NCBI GenBank assembly: GCA_018712885.1
Contig: DVGE01000003.1
Coordinates: 1 to 32,036 of the forward strand
DNA length: 32,036 nucleotides
Source: Candidatus Pullichristensenella stercoripullorum
GTDB lineage: Bacteria > Bacillota > Clostridia > Christensenellales > Aristaeellaceae
Direction of reading: 5' to 3'
The notes beneath the pieces are model-generated. The model saw only the letters and a list, made by a program, of their open reading frames with translations. It did not search any database and was not told where the DNA came from. Positions 6,565-15,481 of this stretch are shown here, in pieces (the first letter of the stretch is position 1; each line of letters begins with the position of its first letter). The translations under genes were made by a program, and so were the position numbers.

Positions 6565-8970
6565 TTGAAGAAGTATCCGTTCAACGCCGGGTGGCTCTTC
6601 TGCAAGGTGGGACAGGAGGCGGACAAGCGCCCCGTGACCTTGCCGCACGACGCCATGCTCGCGGAAAAGCGCTCCACCACCAGCAGCGGCGGCGCGCACA
6701 TCAGCTGGTTCGAAGGCGGCGACTACGCCTACGAAAAGACCTTTGCCTACGAAAACGGCGCCGTAGACGGCGCGCCCCTCCCGCCGGGCGGCAGCGCCCT
6801 GCTGGAGTTCGAGGGCGTGTACCGCAACGCCGAAGTCTACCTCAACGGCGAAAAGATCGCCGAGCGGCCCTATGGCTACACGAATTTCTACGTCGACCTC
6901 ACCGCCTCGCTCGTCGAAGGCGAGAACCGCCTGCGCGTGCTCGCCCGCAACGCCAAGCAGCCCAACAGCCGCTGGTACACGGGCTCGGGCATCTACCGGC
7001 CGGTGAACCTCTACATCCTCCCCGAGAAGCACATCCCCCTCAACGGCGTGCGCATCCGCACCACGGACCACGTCCGCCCGCAGGTGGAGATCACCGTGCA
7101 GACCGGCTTCCCCGGTCAGGTGGCGGTGGAGATCCGCAAAAAGGGCGAGGAAAGGGTGCTCTACCGCGCCGGGGGCGCGAGCGACGGCAGCCTCGTCCTC
7201 TCCGTGCCCATGCCCGGCGCCACGCTCTGGTCGCCGCAGACGCCCGCGCTCTACGTCTGCCGCGCGCTCTTTGAGGGCGACGAGATGGACGTCGTCTTCG
7301 GCGTGCGCACGCTGGAATGTACGGTGGAAAAGGGCTTCTGCCTCAACGGAGAGCGCGTGATCCTGCGCGGCGCCTGCATCCACCACGACAACGGACTGCT
7401 CGGCGCCATCACCGACCCCTTCGCCGAACGGCGGCGGGTGCGCCTGCTCAAACAGGCCGGCTACAACGCCATCCGCTCGGCGCACAACCCCTGCGCCAAG
7501 GCCCTGCTGGAAGCCTGCGACGAAGAGGGCATGCTGCTGATGGACGAGTACGTGGACATGTGGTACATCCACAAGACGCGCTACGACTACGTGGACGATT
7601 TCGAGCGCTGGTGGCGGCAGGACCTTTCCGACATGGTGGACAAGGACTACAACCACCCCTCGGTGATCATGTACTGTATCGGCAACGAGGTGGCGGAGAC
7701 CTCGCAGACGCGCGGCATCGAGCTCACCGGACAGATGACGCGCTTCATGCACAGCCTCGACGACACCCGCAAGGTCACCTGCGGCATCAACATATTCTTC
7801 AATTTCCTCTTCTCCATGGGCTTCGGCGTTTACAGCGACGCCAAGGCCGAGAAAGCCGCCAAGAGCACGGACGTGAAAAACTCCGCCGGCAGCGAGTTCT
7901 ACAACAACCTCGCCGGCCTCGCCGGGGCCCCGTTCATGAAGTTCGGCGCCACGCTGCACGGCAGCGACGTCAAAACGCGCGACGCCTTCGCGCAGATGGA
8001 CGTGGCCGGCTACAACTACGGCATCCGCCGCTATTCCAGGGACTTTGTCAAATACCCGCGGCGCATCATCCTCGGCACGGAGACCTTCTGCGCCGACACC
8101 TACGCCTTCTGGGAGCTGGCCAAGAAACACCCCGCCCTCATCGGCGATTTCGTCTGGGCCGGCATGGACTACATCGGCGAGGCCGGCATCGGCGCCTGGG
8201 AATACAAGGACTACGCGCCCGACTTCGCCCACGGCGCGGGCTGGATCACCGCCGGCTCCGGCCGCATCGACATCACCGGCAAGGTGGAGGGCAGGGGCGA
8301 GGTGCTCTACACGCGCGTGGCCTATGGCCTGGCCGACATCGGCATGGCCGTGGTGCCCGTGGCGCGGGAAAAGCGCCAACATTCGCCCTCGGCGTGGAAG
8401 TTCTCCAACGCCCTCGCCTCCTGGAGCTTCGAGGGCATGGAAGGCGCGCAGGCCACCGTGGAAGTCTACACCCGCGCGCCCCGGGCGGCGCTGTATCTGA
8501 ACGGGCGGAAAGTGGGCGAGAAAAAGCGGGGCAAAAACTGCCGCATCGTCTTTAAGACCGCCTATCAGCCCGGCACGCTGGAAGCGCGGGCGCTGGACGA
8601 AAACGGCCGCGAAGTAGCGCGCACATCGCTCACCAGCGCCGGACGGGAAACGCGGCTGACGCTGCGCCCCGAGCTGGAGGCGGTGGGCAAAAGCGATTTG
8701 TGCTACGTGCGCATACTCTACACCGACGAGCGCGGCGAGGTCAAGCCCCTCGCGCGCGGCAGGGTGGAGGTGCAGGTGGAAAACGGCACGCTGCTGGGCC
8801 TCGGCCACGCCTGTTCCTACAACGCCGACGGCTACTTAAACGATTTTACCGACACCTATTACGGCGAGGCGATGGCCGTCATCCGGCCCAACGGCAGGGG
8901 CGACGTCCACGTGATGGCGCAAAGTCCCTTCGGCGACGCCGAGGCCATGGTGCGCTGCGCGCCCGATTGA
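6565..8970 (+). CDS. Glycoside hydrolase family 2 (beta-galactosidase/beta-glycosidase type)
   Basis: This 801-residue enzyme has the full GH2 plan: sugar-binding jelly roll (about 1-155, with FEGVYRNAEVYLNGE), immunoglobulin-like domain (about 160-250), TIM barrel (about 255-590), a DUF4982-like beta domain (about 610-690) and a C-terminal Ig-like domain (about 695-800). The acid/base is Glu375 in CIGNEVAE and the nucleophile Glu506 in ILGTETFC; AIRSAHNPC is also conserved. GH2 enzymes release terminal beta-linked galactose, glucuronate or mannose from oligosaccharides. No signal peptide is present, so it acts inside the cell. Start: TTG at 6565, with GGGGAGGGG (6551-6559) five bases upstream and no better codon. 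It leads the operon with the two GH3 genes. Specificity is not decidable; beta-galactosidase is the commonest for this architecture. Confidence 0.92.
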   Translation: MKKYPFNAGWLFCKVGQEADKRPVTLPHDAMLAEKRSTTSSGGAHISWFEGGDYAYEKTFAYENGAVDGAPLPPGGSALLEFEGVYRNAEVYLNGEKIAERPYGYTNFYVDLTASLVEGENRLRVLARNAKQPNSRWYTGSGIYRPVNLYILPEKHIPLNGVRIRTTDHVRPQVEITVQTGFPGQVAVEIRKKGEERVLYRAGGASDGSLVLSVPMPGATLWSPQTPALYVCRALFEGDEMDVVFGVRTLECTVEKGFCLNGERVILRGACIHHDNGLLGAITDPFAERRRVRLLKQAGYNAIRSAHNPCAKALLEACDEEGMLLMDEYVDMWYIHKTRYDYVDDFERWWRQDLSDMVDKDYNHPSVIMYCIGNEVAETSQTRGIELTGQMTRFMHSLDDTRKVTCGINIFFNFLFSMGFGVYSDAKAEKAAKSTDVKNSAGSEFYNNLAGLAGAPFMKFGATLHGSDVKTRDAFAQMDVAGYNYGIRRYSRDFVKYPRRIILGTETFCADTYAFWELAKKHPALIGDFVWAGMDYIGEAGIGAWEYKDYAPDFAHGAGWITAGSGRIDITGKVEGRGEVLYTRVAYGLADIGMAVVPVAREKRQHSPSAWKFSNALASWSFEGMEGAQATVEVYTRAPRAALYLNGRKVGEKKRGKNCRIVFKTAYQPGTLEARALDENGREVARTSLTSAGRETRLTLRPELEAVGKSDLCYVRILYTDERGEVKPLARGRVEVQVENGTLLGLGHACSYNADGYLNDFTDTYYGEAMAVIRPNGRGDVHVMAQSPFGDAEAMVRCAPD

Positions 8971-9149
8971 CGTTAGTTTTTTGTTGCGACGGGAAGGAGC
9001 CGCGCACGGAAGGAGGGAAAGGCAGCGCCCGGCGCCGCAAGGCCAAAGAGGGGACGGCCCCAAACTGTTCGCAAGGTATTTTCCCATGGTCCCCATATCC
9101 CCATGACCCGCACAGGCGTGCAAAGCGAGAGAAAGGATGGAGGTAGAAC

Positions 9150-11594
9150 ATGAAGAAGATCACTTCCGTGGTACTGGCGCTGTTGCTGGCATTGTCGATG
9201 ATGTCCGGCTTCGCCGCCGCCGAGAGCAAGCTGTGGACAGAAGAGGACATGCCCGACGGCTGGACGAAGATCGTCAACGAGGGCGGCGCCACTCTGGGCT
9301 ATTCCAAGGATTCCGGCCTGCAGATCATCGAGGCCGACGGCTACGCCTTCAAGGACCTCGACCGCGACGGCGAACTGGACACCTTTGAAGACTGGCGCGT
9401 GGGCTACGCCGAGCGCGCGCAGGCTCTGGTGGACTCGGGCCTTCTCACCACCGAGTTCATGATGGGCATGAAGATGAACCCCTTCAGCATCGGCACCGCC
9501 GATCCCGAGGAGCTGCAGGAAAAGACCACGCAGTCCCTCGACGCCGGCTATCGCCACATCCGCTTCCCCAACGGCCCCGCTGAGACCGTGGTCGGCTGGA
9601 ACAACAACATCCAGAAGTACATCGAGTCCAGCACGGCCAACGCCGTGGTCATCCCCGCCACCTACATCGCCGACCCGCTGGGCGGCAACGGCGTGACCAA
9701 GTGGCCCGGCAACCTCGGCATCGCGGCCACGTTTGACCCGGAGATCGCCGCGCAGTACGGCGAGACGCTCTCCAAGGAATGGCGCGCGCTGGGCATTTCC
9801 ATGAAGGTCGGCCCGCAGATCGACCTGGCCACCGAGCCCCGCTGGAACCGCATCGACGCCACCTTCGGCGAAGACCCGCAGCTGGCCATGGACATGACCC
9901 GCGCCATGATCAACGCCTGGCAGTCCACCTATGACGAGGAAGGCAACGACCTCGGCTGGGGCAAGGACAGCGTCAACACCCAGATCAAGCACCTCTGGGC
10001 CGAGGGCGCGGCCGAGGCCGGCCGTGAGGCCCATTCGCTGGACGGCGCTTACAACGTCTATCCCGGCGGCAACCAGTACACCCAGCTGCTGCCCTTCCTG
10101 GCCGCGCTCGACCTGCCCGGCCTGACGGAAGCCTCCTCCTCGGCGATGACCAACTTCTCCATCGCTGTGGACGCCTACGGCGAGTCCATCGGCGGCGACC
10201 GGATCGCCACCAGCTACAACGAGTGGAAGCTCCAGGATATGTGGCGCATCGCCAACAACTGGGACGGCTTCATCCTCACCGACTTCAACGTGCATGTGGA
10301 CAAGTGCTACGGCGCTGAGGACATGACCACCGAGGAGCGCCTGCTGCAGATCCTCGTGGCCGGCTGCGACGCCTGGGGCAACATGGGCAACGACCCCGTG
10401 GCCGACATGGAGACCGCCATGGCCGTCTATGATCTGGGCGTCGAAGAGTACGGCCAGGAAGAGATGGATCAGCTCATGGCCGATTCCACCCGCCACATCC
10501 TCGTGACCCTCTTCAACGTCGGCATCGTCGACAACCCCTACCTCGAGGTCGAGACCGCTTCCACCGTGCCCAACAACGCCGAGCACACCGCCATGGCCTT
10601 CGACGCGCAGATGAAGTCCGTGGTCATGCTCAAGAACAGCGAAGGCATCATCAAGGAAGCCGGCGAAGAGAAGCTGACCGTCTACATCCCCTGGAAGTTC
10701 ACGCCCGCCAAGGAGCAGTTCGGCAACACCACGCCCTCTTCCTGGGAGCCCTGCATGGACATCCAGACCGCCCTGCAGTACTTCAACGTCGTCACCGACA
10801 AGGCCGGCGCCCCCAGCGGCACGGATGAGAACGGCGAACCCATGTTCACCGAGGAAGACGTCATCCGCGCCACCGACGAGGAGATCGCTTCCTGCGACTT
10901 CGCCCTCGTGCGCATCGCCAGCCCCGAGAGCAACAACCCCACCACCTCTTATGACGAGAACATGAACGTGCCCGAGGATTACGAGTACCTGCCCATCTCG
11001 CTGCAGTACCGTCCCTACACCGCCAACGGCATGTACGTGCGCTTCGAGTCCATCGGCGGCCAGATCACCGTGGAAGAGGTCGAGGGCGTCTACGGCCCCG
11101 AGACCGTCTACGAGAAGGAAGACCGCAACTACTTCGGCAAGACCACCACGACGGCCAACGAATCCGACCTCGACCTGGTGCTCGACACCGCTGCCCGCGT
11201 GGACAAGGTGGTCGTGCTCGTGGACGTGTGGACTCCGATGATCTTCTCCGAGTTCGAGTCTGAAGTGGACGCCATCCTCGTCGACTGGGGCGGCGGACGT
11301 TCCCCGGTCATCGACGACGCGGCCTTCTTCGAGATCGTCGCCGGCAATGTGGAGCCCTCCGGCCTGCTGCCCGTGCAGATGCCCGCGAACATGGATACCG
11401 TCGAGGCACAGTATGAGGACGTGCCGCGCGACATGGAATGCTACGTGGACGCCGACGGCAACACCTATGACTTCACCTTCGGCCTCAACTGGTCCGGCGT
11501 CATCGACGACGAGCGTGTCGCCAAGTACAACGTCGAGCCCATCAGCGTGGACGAGACCACCGTGCAGGAGTACTTCCGCGCCGCCGCTGAATAA
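9150..11594 (+). CDS. Secreted glycoside hydrolase family 3 enzyme
   Basis: This 814-residue protein has a signal peptide with a likely cut after FAAA (residue 24) and no lipobox. An EF-hand-like loop, DLDRDGELDTFEDW (residues 69-82), precedes the catalytic domain as in several secreted clostridial GH3 proteins. The N-terminal barrel (about 90-450) has KHLWAEG and the expected nucleophile Asp378 in GFILTDFNVH. The alpha/beta sandwich domain (about 480-790) includes SVVMLKNSEG and SGLLPVQMP. GH3 enzymes are exo-acting beta-glucosidases, beta-xylosidases or N-acetylglucosaminidases. The start follows GGAGGT by six bases. A 179-nt gap separates it from the GH2 gene; I see no terminator there. 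It likely cleaves oligosaccharides outside the membrane for uptake. Family is firm, substrate unknown. Confidence 0.9.
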   Translation: MKKITSVVLALLLALSMMSGFAAAESKLWTEEDMPDGWTKIVNEGGATLGYSKDSGLQIIEADGYAFKDLDRDGELDTFEDWRVGYAERAQALVDSGLLTTEFMMGMKMNPFSIGTADPEELQEKTTQSLDAGYRHIRFPNGPAETVVGWNNNIQKYIESSTANAVVIPATYIADPLGGNGVTKWPGNLGIAATFDPEIAAQYGETLSKEWRALGISMKVGPQIDLATEPRWNRIDATFGEDPQLAMDMTRAMINAWQSTYDEEGNDLGWGKDSVNTQIKHLWAEGAAEAGREAHSLDGAYNVYPGGNQYTQLLPFLAALDLPGLTEASSSAMTNFSIAVDAYGESIGGDRIATSYNEWKLQDMWRIANNWDGFILTDFNVHVDKCYGAEDMTTEERLLQILVAGCDAWGNMGNDPVADMETAMAVYDLGVEEYGQEEMDQLMADSTRHILVTLFNVGIVDNPYLEVETASTVPNNAEHTAMAFDAQMKSVVMLKNSEGIIKEAGEEKLTVYIPWKFTPAKEQFGNTTPSSWEPCMDIQTALQYFNVVTDKAGAPSGTDENGEPMFTEEDVIRATDEEIASCDFALVRIASPESNNPTTSYDENMNVPEDYEYLPISLQYRPYTANGMYVRFESIGGQITVEEVEGVYGPETVYEKEDRNYFGKTTTTANESDLDLVLDTAARVDKVVVLVDVWTPMIFSEFESEVDAILVDWGGGRSPVIDDAAFFEIVAGNVEPSGLLPVQMPANMDTVEAQYEDVPRDMECYVDADGNTYDFTFGLNWSGVIDDERVAKYNVEPISVDETTVQEYFRAAAE

Positions 11595-11618
11595 GCCGAA
11601 AACATCCCGATCCCAAGC

Positions 11619-11717
11619 GCCCACCCCCGGCCCTGACCGGGGGTGGGCAGGCAGACCATCCCGTGCGGCGGGGGCGCGGCCGTCTCCCTTCCCAACGGGA
11701 GACCGCGGCCCCGCCGC
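11619..11717 (+). other. Two strong hairpins between the GH3 genes
   Basis: Hairpin 1: GCCCACCCCCGG (11619-11630), loop CCCTGA, perfect 12-bp complement to 11648. Hairpin 2: arms 11665-11688 and 11697-11717, about 20 pairs with one mismatch and a 3-nt bulge, loop TTCCCAAC. Neither is followed by a T-tract, so they look like RNA-processing or stabilising structures, or partial terminators, rather than complete intrinsic terminators. Confidence 0.65.
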
Positions 11718-11750
11718 CGTCGCATGAGCAAAAAACAAGGAAGTGAGCGT

Positions 11751-14700
11751 ATGCGAAAAGTCAAGCGCTGGACGGGCCTGTCCTGCATCATGGCCTTCCT
11801 GCTGGTCTTCTCCATCCTGGGCACGAGCTGCGCCATGAGTTACGACAGCGTGGTCAACGGCGCGCTGGGCATCCAGGTCAGCAAGATCGTCGAGGGCGAA
11901 GCCCCGGAAGGTGAGGAAGCCGACACCACCTACTACAAGAGCGCCTATGGCGAACTGAACGAGGACAATCTTGAATTGGTCAAGGAAGCCTCCTACGCGC
12001 AGGCCGTGCAGGAGCAGGAGGAAGGCACCGTCCTGCTCTACAACAAGGACGGCGCGCTGCCGCTGAAGGAAGACGAGCTGCAGGGCACGCTCTTCGGCCA
12101 CGCCGTGGTGCAGCCGCTCTACCGCAACAGCTCCGCCGGTTCCCGCGCCTACGACAGCATGAGCGGCGTTGACCTTTATAAGGCGCTCGGCGCCGTTGGC
12201 TTCAAGGTGAACCCCGGGCTCTATAACGCCTACCGCCAGAGCGCCACCGCCCGCAACACCGGCACCGCCACCTCCTTCTTTGCCGAGGGCGACGGCGGCA
12301 ACACCTGGTCGCTGGGCGAGGAGCCCATCGAGTTCTACACCGATGAGATCAAGGCCACTTGGGCCGAGCAGTTCAACAAGGTCGCCATCGTCATGCTCGC
12401 CCGGCAGGGCGGCGAGGGCGTGGAGCTCCTGATGGAAACGCCCACCGAGGGCATCAGCCAGCTCGCCCTTTCGCAGGATGAAAAAGACCTGCTGGCGATG
12501 ATCCGCGACAGCGGCGATTTTGACAAGACCATCGTACTCATCAACAGCGGCAACCCCATGGAGATGGACTGGCTGGAAGAGTACGAAGTGGATGCGGCGC
12601 TGTGGATCGGCTGCCCGGGCGAGAAGGGCTTCACCGGCGTCGCCAACATCCTCACCGGCGCGGCCAACCCCTCCGGCCGCCTCATCGAGACCTACGCGGC
12701 GGATTCCCTCTCCGCCCCGGCCACCAAGGTCAACAGCCACAACAACCAGACCTGGGCCAACATCGACGAGATGCTCGCCAAGACCGATTCCTCCCCCTCG
12801 GAGCTTTCCTACTACGCGGTGCAGTCCGAGGGCATCTACATCGGCTACAAGTACTACGAGACGCGCTATGAGGACGTGATCCTCGGCCGCTTCGGGGCGG
12901 ACAGCGACGTCGGTTCCTCCTTCGGCACGGCCTGGAACTACGCCGACGAAGTGGTGTTCCCCTTCGGCTACGGCCTGAGCTACACCACCTTTGAGCAGAC
13001 GCTCGACAGCGTCGAGGTCGGCGAGGACACCGTCACCGTGACCGTCACCGTCACCAACACCGGCGAGGTGGCCGGCAAGAGCGCCGTGCAGGTCTACGCG
13101 CAGACCCCCTACGGCGAGTATGAGCAGACCAACCTGGTGGAGAAGTCCGCCATCCAGCTGCTCGACTTCGGCAAGACCGGCCTGCTCGAGCCCGGCGCGT
13201 CGCAGACCCTGACCATCGAGTGCGACAAGTACCTGCTGGCCAGCTACGATTACACCGCCGCCAAGGGCTATATCCTCAGCGAGGGCGACTACTACGTGGC
13301 CATCGGCGACAACGTCCACGACGCGCTCAACAACGTGCTCGCCGCCAAGGGCGCCACTGGCATGGTGGACGAGGCCGGCAACGCCGTCGAAGGCGACGCG
13401 GCCAAGACCTTCACCTGGACGGAGGCGTTCGACGCCGAGAAGTACAAGCGCTCCCCCTACACCGGCGCGGAAGTCACCAACCAGTTTGAAAACGCCGACG
13501 CCAACTACTGGTTCGAGGACTGCGTCACCTACCTGACCCGTCAGGATTGGGCAGGCACCTTCCCCACGGAGCCGGTCACCGGCCTTGCCCTCACCGACGA
13601 GATGCTCACGCTGCTCAACGGCGACCTCTACGAAAAGCCCGAGGACGCCCCCTCCGTTTCCGCCTACACCCAGGGCGAGAATCAGGGCGTGCTGCTGGTG
13701 AACATGATGGGCGTGGATTACGATGACCCGCTGTGGGATTCGTTCATCGACCAGCTCACCATCGAGGAAATGGCCTCGCTGATCTCCAACAACTTCGGCA
13801 CCGACAAGGTCTCCTCCATCGGCAAGCCCGCCTCTCCCGCCGGCGACGGCCCGGACGGCATCGGCGGCTACACCGACCGCTTCCCCGAGGAATACGGCAA
13901 GAATGTGCAGACCACGTCCTTCCCCAACGAGAGCCTGCTGGCCTCCACCTTCAACAAGGACCTGATGCGCACGCGCGGCGAACAGATCGGCGAAGAGGGC
14001 CTCTACCTCGGCGTGGTGGAAGTCTGGGGCCCCGGCGCCAACCTGCACCGCACGCCCTTTGGCGGCCGCTCCTTCGAGTACTTCTCCGAGGACGCCAACA
14101 TGAACTACCTCTGCGCCAGCCCCATCGTGCAGGGCGTGGAGTCCAAGGGCGTCCACTCCGGCCCCAAGCACCTGGCCGGCAACGATCAGGAAGTCAACCG
14201 CCAGGGCATCGCCAACTTCTTCAACGAGCAGGCCTTCCGCGAGGGCGCGCTGCGCGGCCTTGAAGGCGGCGTGGCCGTGGGCGAGGCGCAGTCGCTGATG
14301 CAGGCGTTCAACCGCCTCGGCTTTATCGGCTGCTCGCTGAGCGAGGCGCTGAACAAGACCGTGGTGCGCGACGAGTGGGGCTATCAGGGCCACATCGAGA
14401 CCGACGCCATCGGCACCTCCAGCACCGGCTACAAGGCGGCCTTCACCACCATGCTCGCCGCCGGCACCGACTCCTTCTGCCTCGATACCCAGCGGCAGAC
14501 CCCGACCGCCATCGCCACCGCCATCACCGAGAACGACGACGGCTACCTGCTCGGCGAGCTGCGCCGCGCCGCGAAGAACATACTCTACAACGACGCCAAC
14601 AGCAACATCATGAACGGCCTGAACAACAACTCCGTCATCGTCAGCATCACGCCCTGGTGGCAGCCCGCGCTGCACTGGACGATCGCCGGCTTCGCGGTGC

Positions 14701-14777
14701 TCACCGCGCTGTGCCTTATCATGCTGACCATTGCGAAAGTGCGCTACAACAAGGAGAAAGGAGCGGTGCAGGGATGA
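11751..14777 (+). CDS. Membrane-anchored GH3 enzyme with reversed domain order
   Basis: This 1008-residue protein starts with a hydrophobic segment (about 8-30) that could be a signal anchor. The GH3 alpha/beta sandwich domain comes first (about 80-330; LINSGNPMEMDWL, WIGCPGEKGF, ANPSGRLIETY). A fibronectin III-like domain follows (about 400-500, FPFGYGLSYTTFE then TVTVTVTNTGEVAGKSAVQVY). The TIM barrel comes last (about 660-960), with WGPGANLHRTPFGGR, GPKHLAGNDQE and nucleophile Asp885 in GHIETDAIGT. A second trans-membrane helix lies at about 973-995, ending in a short basic tail. The catalytic domains would therefore sit outside, held at both ends. Start: ATG at 11751 after AAGGAAG. An in-frame ATG at 11724 lacks such a site. 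The next gene overlaps its stop. Swapped GH3 enzymes are known; double anchoring is less usual. Confidence 0.9.
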   Translation: MRKVKRWTGLSCIMAFLLVFSILGTSCAMSYDSVVNGALGIQVSKIVEGEAPEGEEADTTYYKSAYGELNEDNLELVKEASYAQAVQEQEEGTVLLYNKDGALPLKEDELQGTLFGHAVVQPLYRNSSAGSRAYDSMSGVDLYKALGAVGFKVNPGLYNAYRQSATARNTGTATSFFAEGDGGNTWSLGEEPIEFYTDEIKATWAEQFNKVAIVMLARQGGEGVELLMETPTEGISQLALSQDEKDLLAMIRDSGDFDKTIVLINSGNPMEMDWLEEYEVDAALWIGCPGEKGFTGVANILTGAANPSGRLIETYAADSLSAPATKVNSHNNQTWANIDEMLAKTDSSPSELSYYAVQSEGIYIGYKYYETRYEDVILGRFGADSDVGSSFGTAWNYADEVVFPFGYGLSYTTFEQTLDSVEVGEDTVTVTVTVTNTGEVAGKSAVQVYAQTPYGEYEQTNLVEKSAIQLLDFGKTGLLEPGASQTLTIECDKYLLASYDYTAAKGYILSEGDYYVAIGDNVHDALNNVLAAKGATGMVDEAGNAVEGDAAKTFTWTEAFDAEKYKRSPYTGAEVTNQFENADANYWFEDCVTYLTRQDWAGTFPTEPVTGLALTDEMLTLLNGDLYEKPEDAPSVSAYTQGENQGVLLVNMMGVDYDDPLWDSFIDQLTIEEMASLISNNFGTDKVSSIGKPASPAGDGPDGIGGYTDRFPEEYGKNVQTTSFPNESLLASTFNKDLMRTRGEQIGEEGLYLGVVEVWGPGANLHRTPFGGRSFEYFSEDANMNYLCASPIVQGVESKGVHSGPKHLAGNDQEVNRQGIANFFNEQAFREGALRGLEGGVAVGEAQSLMQAFNRLGFIGCSLSEALNKTVVRDEWGYQGHIETDAIGTSSTGYKAAFTTMLAAGTDSFCLDTQRQTPTAIATAITENDDGYLLGELRRAAKNILYNDANSNIMNGLNNNSVIVSITPWWQPALHWTIAGFAVLTALCLIMLTIAKVRYNKEKGAVQG

Positions 14778-15172
14778 AATTCTTGAAGAACAAGGCAGCG
14801 GGCTTCTACCTGCTGCTCGTGGCGCTGGTATTCGCCGTCATCTCCACCATCTACTACGTCAGCTGGGCGCAGGCGAACTTCGCCATGAACAGCGTCGTGG
14901 TCATCGCCATGGCCGCGGGTCTGGCGGTCAACCTGCTGCTGCTCTTTGTGGACAGCGACTATCTGGTCGTCATCCTCACGGCGCTCTACGGCGTGGGCAT
15001 GATCCAGCTGCTGGTGGACAACGCCGGCTCCTTCGCCGACGCCTATCAGGGCATCGTCATGTTCGGCGATCCCACCCAGGTGGGCACGGTGCTGACCATC
15101 GCCGCTCTGGCAGCCGTGGCCGCGCTTGCCGTGATCGTCGCCGGCTTCATGAACCGACGCAAAGCGGCCTAG
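14774..15172 (+). CDS. Small four-helix membrane protein, coupled to the anchored GH3
   Basis: This 132-residue protein is almost all hydrophobic, with four predicted trans-membrane helices: about 9-28 (GFYLLLVALVFAVIS), 38-58, 62-83 and 104-127. It begins MKFLKNK and ends in NRRKAA, so both ends are probably cytoplasmic. Its ATG overlaps the stop codon of the GH3 gene (ATGA, 14774-14777), indicating translational coupling and roughly equal synthesis. I do not recognise a named family. The coupling suggests a subunit or membrane partner of the doubly anchored glycosidase, possibly a holding or passage component, but this is inference. It is the last gene of the operon. Confidence 0.85.
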   Translation: MKFLKNKAAGFYLLLVALVFAVISTIYYVSWAQANFAMNSVVVIAMAAGLAVNLLLLFVDSDYLVVILTALYGVGMIQLLVDNAGSFADAYQGIVMFGDPTQVGTVLTIAALAAVAALAVIVAGFMNRRKAA

Positions 15173-15256
15173 ACCTCCGGGGGAGGGCGAGACCAGCCGC
15201 CCTCCCTTCATGGCCGCCGCAAGCGCGCCGCCGCCGGGCCGCCGGCGCCGCGGCGC

Positions 15257-15300
15257 GGCCGCCCCTGACGCGATCACACCGCGCGGGGGCGGCCTTTTGC
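15257..15300 (+). terminator. Terminator of the glycosidase operon
   Basis: GGCCGCCCC (15257-15265) pairs with GGGGCGGCC (15286-15294), followed by TTTT. A further stem, GGGAGGGCG/CGCCCTCCC (15181-15206), lies directly after the last stop codon. No gene is seen in 15173-15481. Confidence 0.75.
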
Positions 15301-15339
15301 GCGCCGCCCGGCGCGCTCCCGCCGCATGGCGCATAAGAA

Positions 15340-15380
15340 GGCCGCTTCTGAACATGTCTCCGTTCAGAAGCGGCCCTTTT
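15340..15380. terminator. Bidirectional terminator between convergent units
   Basis: A 14-bp perfect stem, GGCCGCTTCTGAAC (15340-15353) with 15362-15375, loop ATGTCTCC, followed by CTTTTG on the plus strand. It separates the glycosidase operon from the convergent sensor kinase gene; the T-tract on the minus side is weak. Confidence 0.75.
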
Positions 15381-15481
15381 GCGTCCCGACCTGTCCAACG
15401 GCTGCGAATATCGCCCCGATAAAGTGAAGATCCGCGGCAATGCCTGCTTCCCCGGCCGCGGCATGCTCAACGTGCGCCCGC

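Noticed and set aside
6535..8808. A 757-codon minus-strand open frame opposite the GH2 gene
   Set aside because: Same compositional shadow effect; the plus-strand GH2 keeps all catalytic motifs.
8971..9149. Riboswitch or separate promoter between the GH2 and first GH3 genes
   Set aside because: No paired -35/-10 boxes, terminator or conserved aptamer-like pattern could be recognised in the 179 nt.
8973..14675. A 1900-codon open frame on the minus strand across both GH3 genes
   Set aside because: It is antisense to two well-defined GH3 genes, has a repetitive Val/Gly/His/Ala composition typical of GC-rich complement frames, and no domain or ribosome site.
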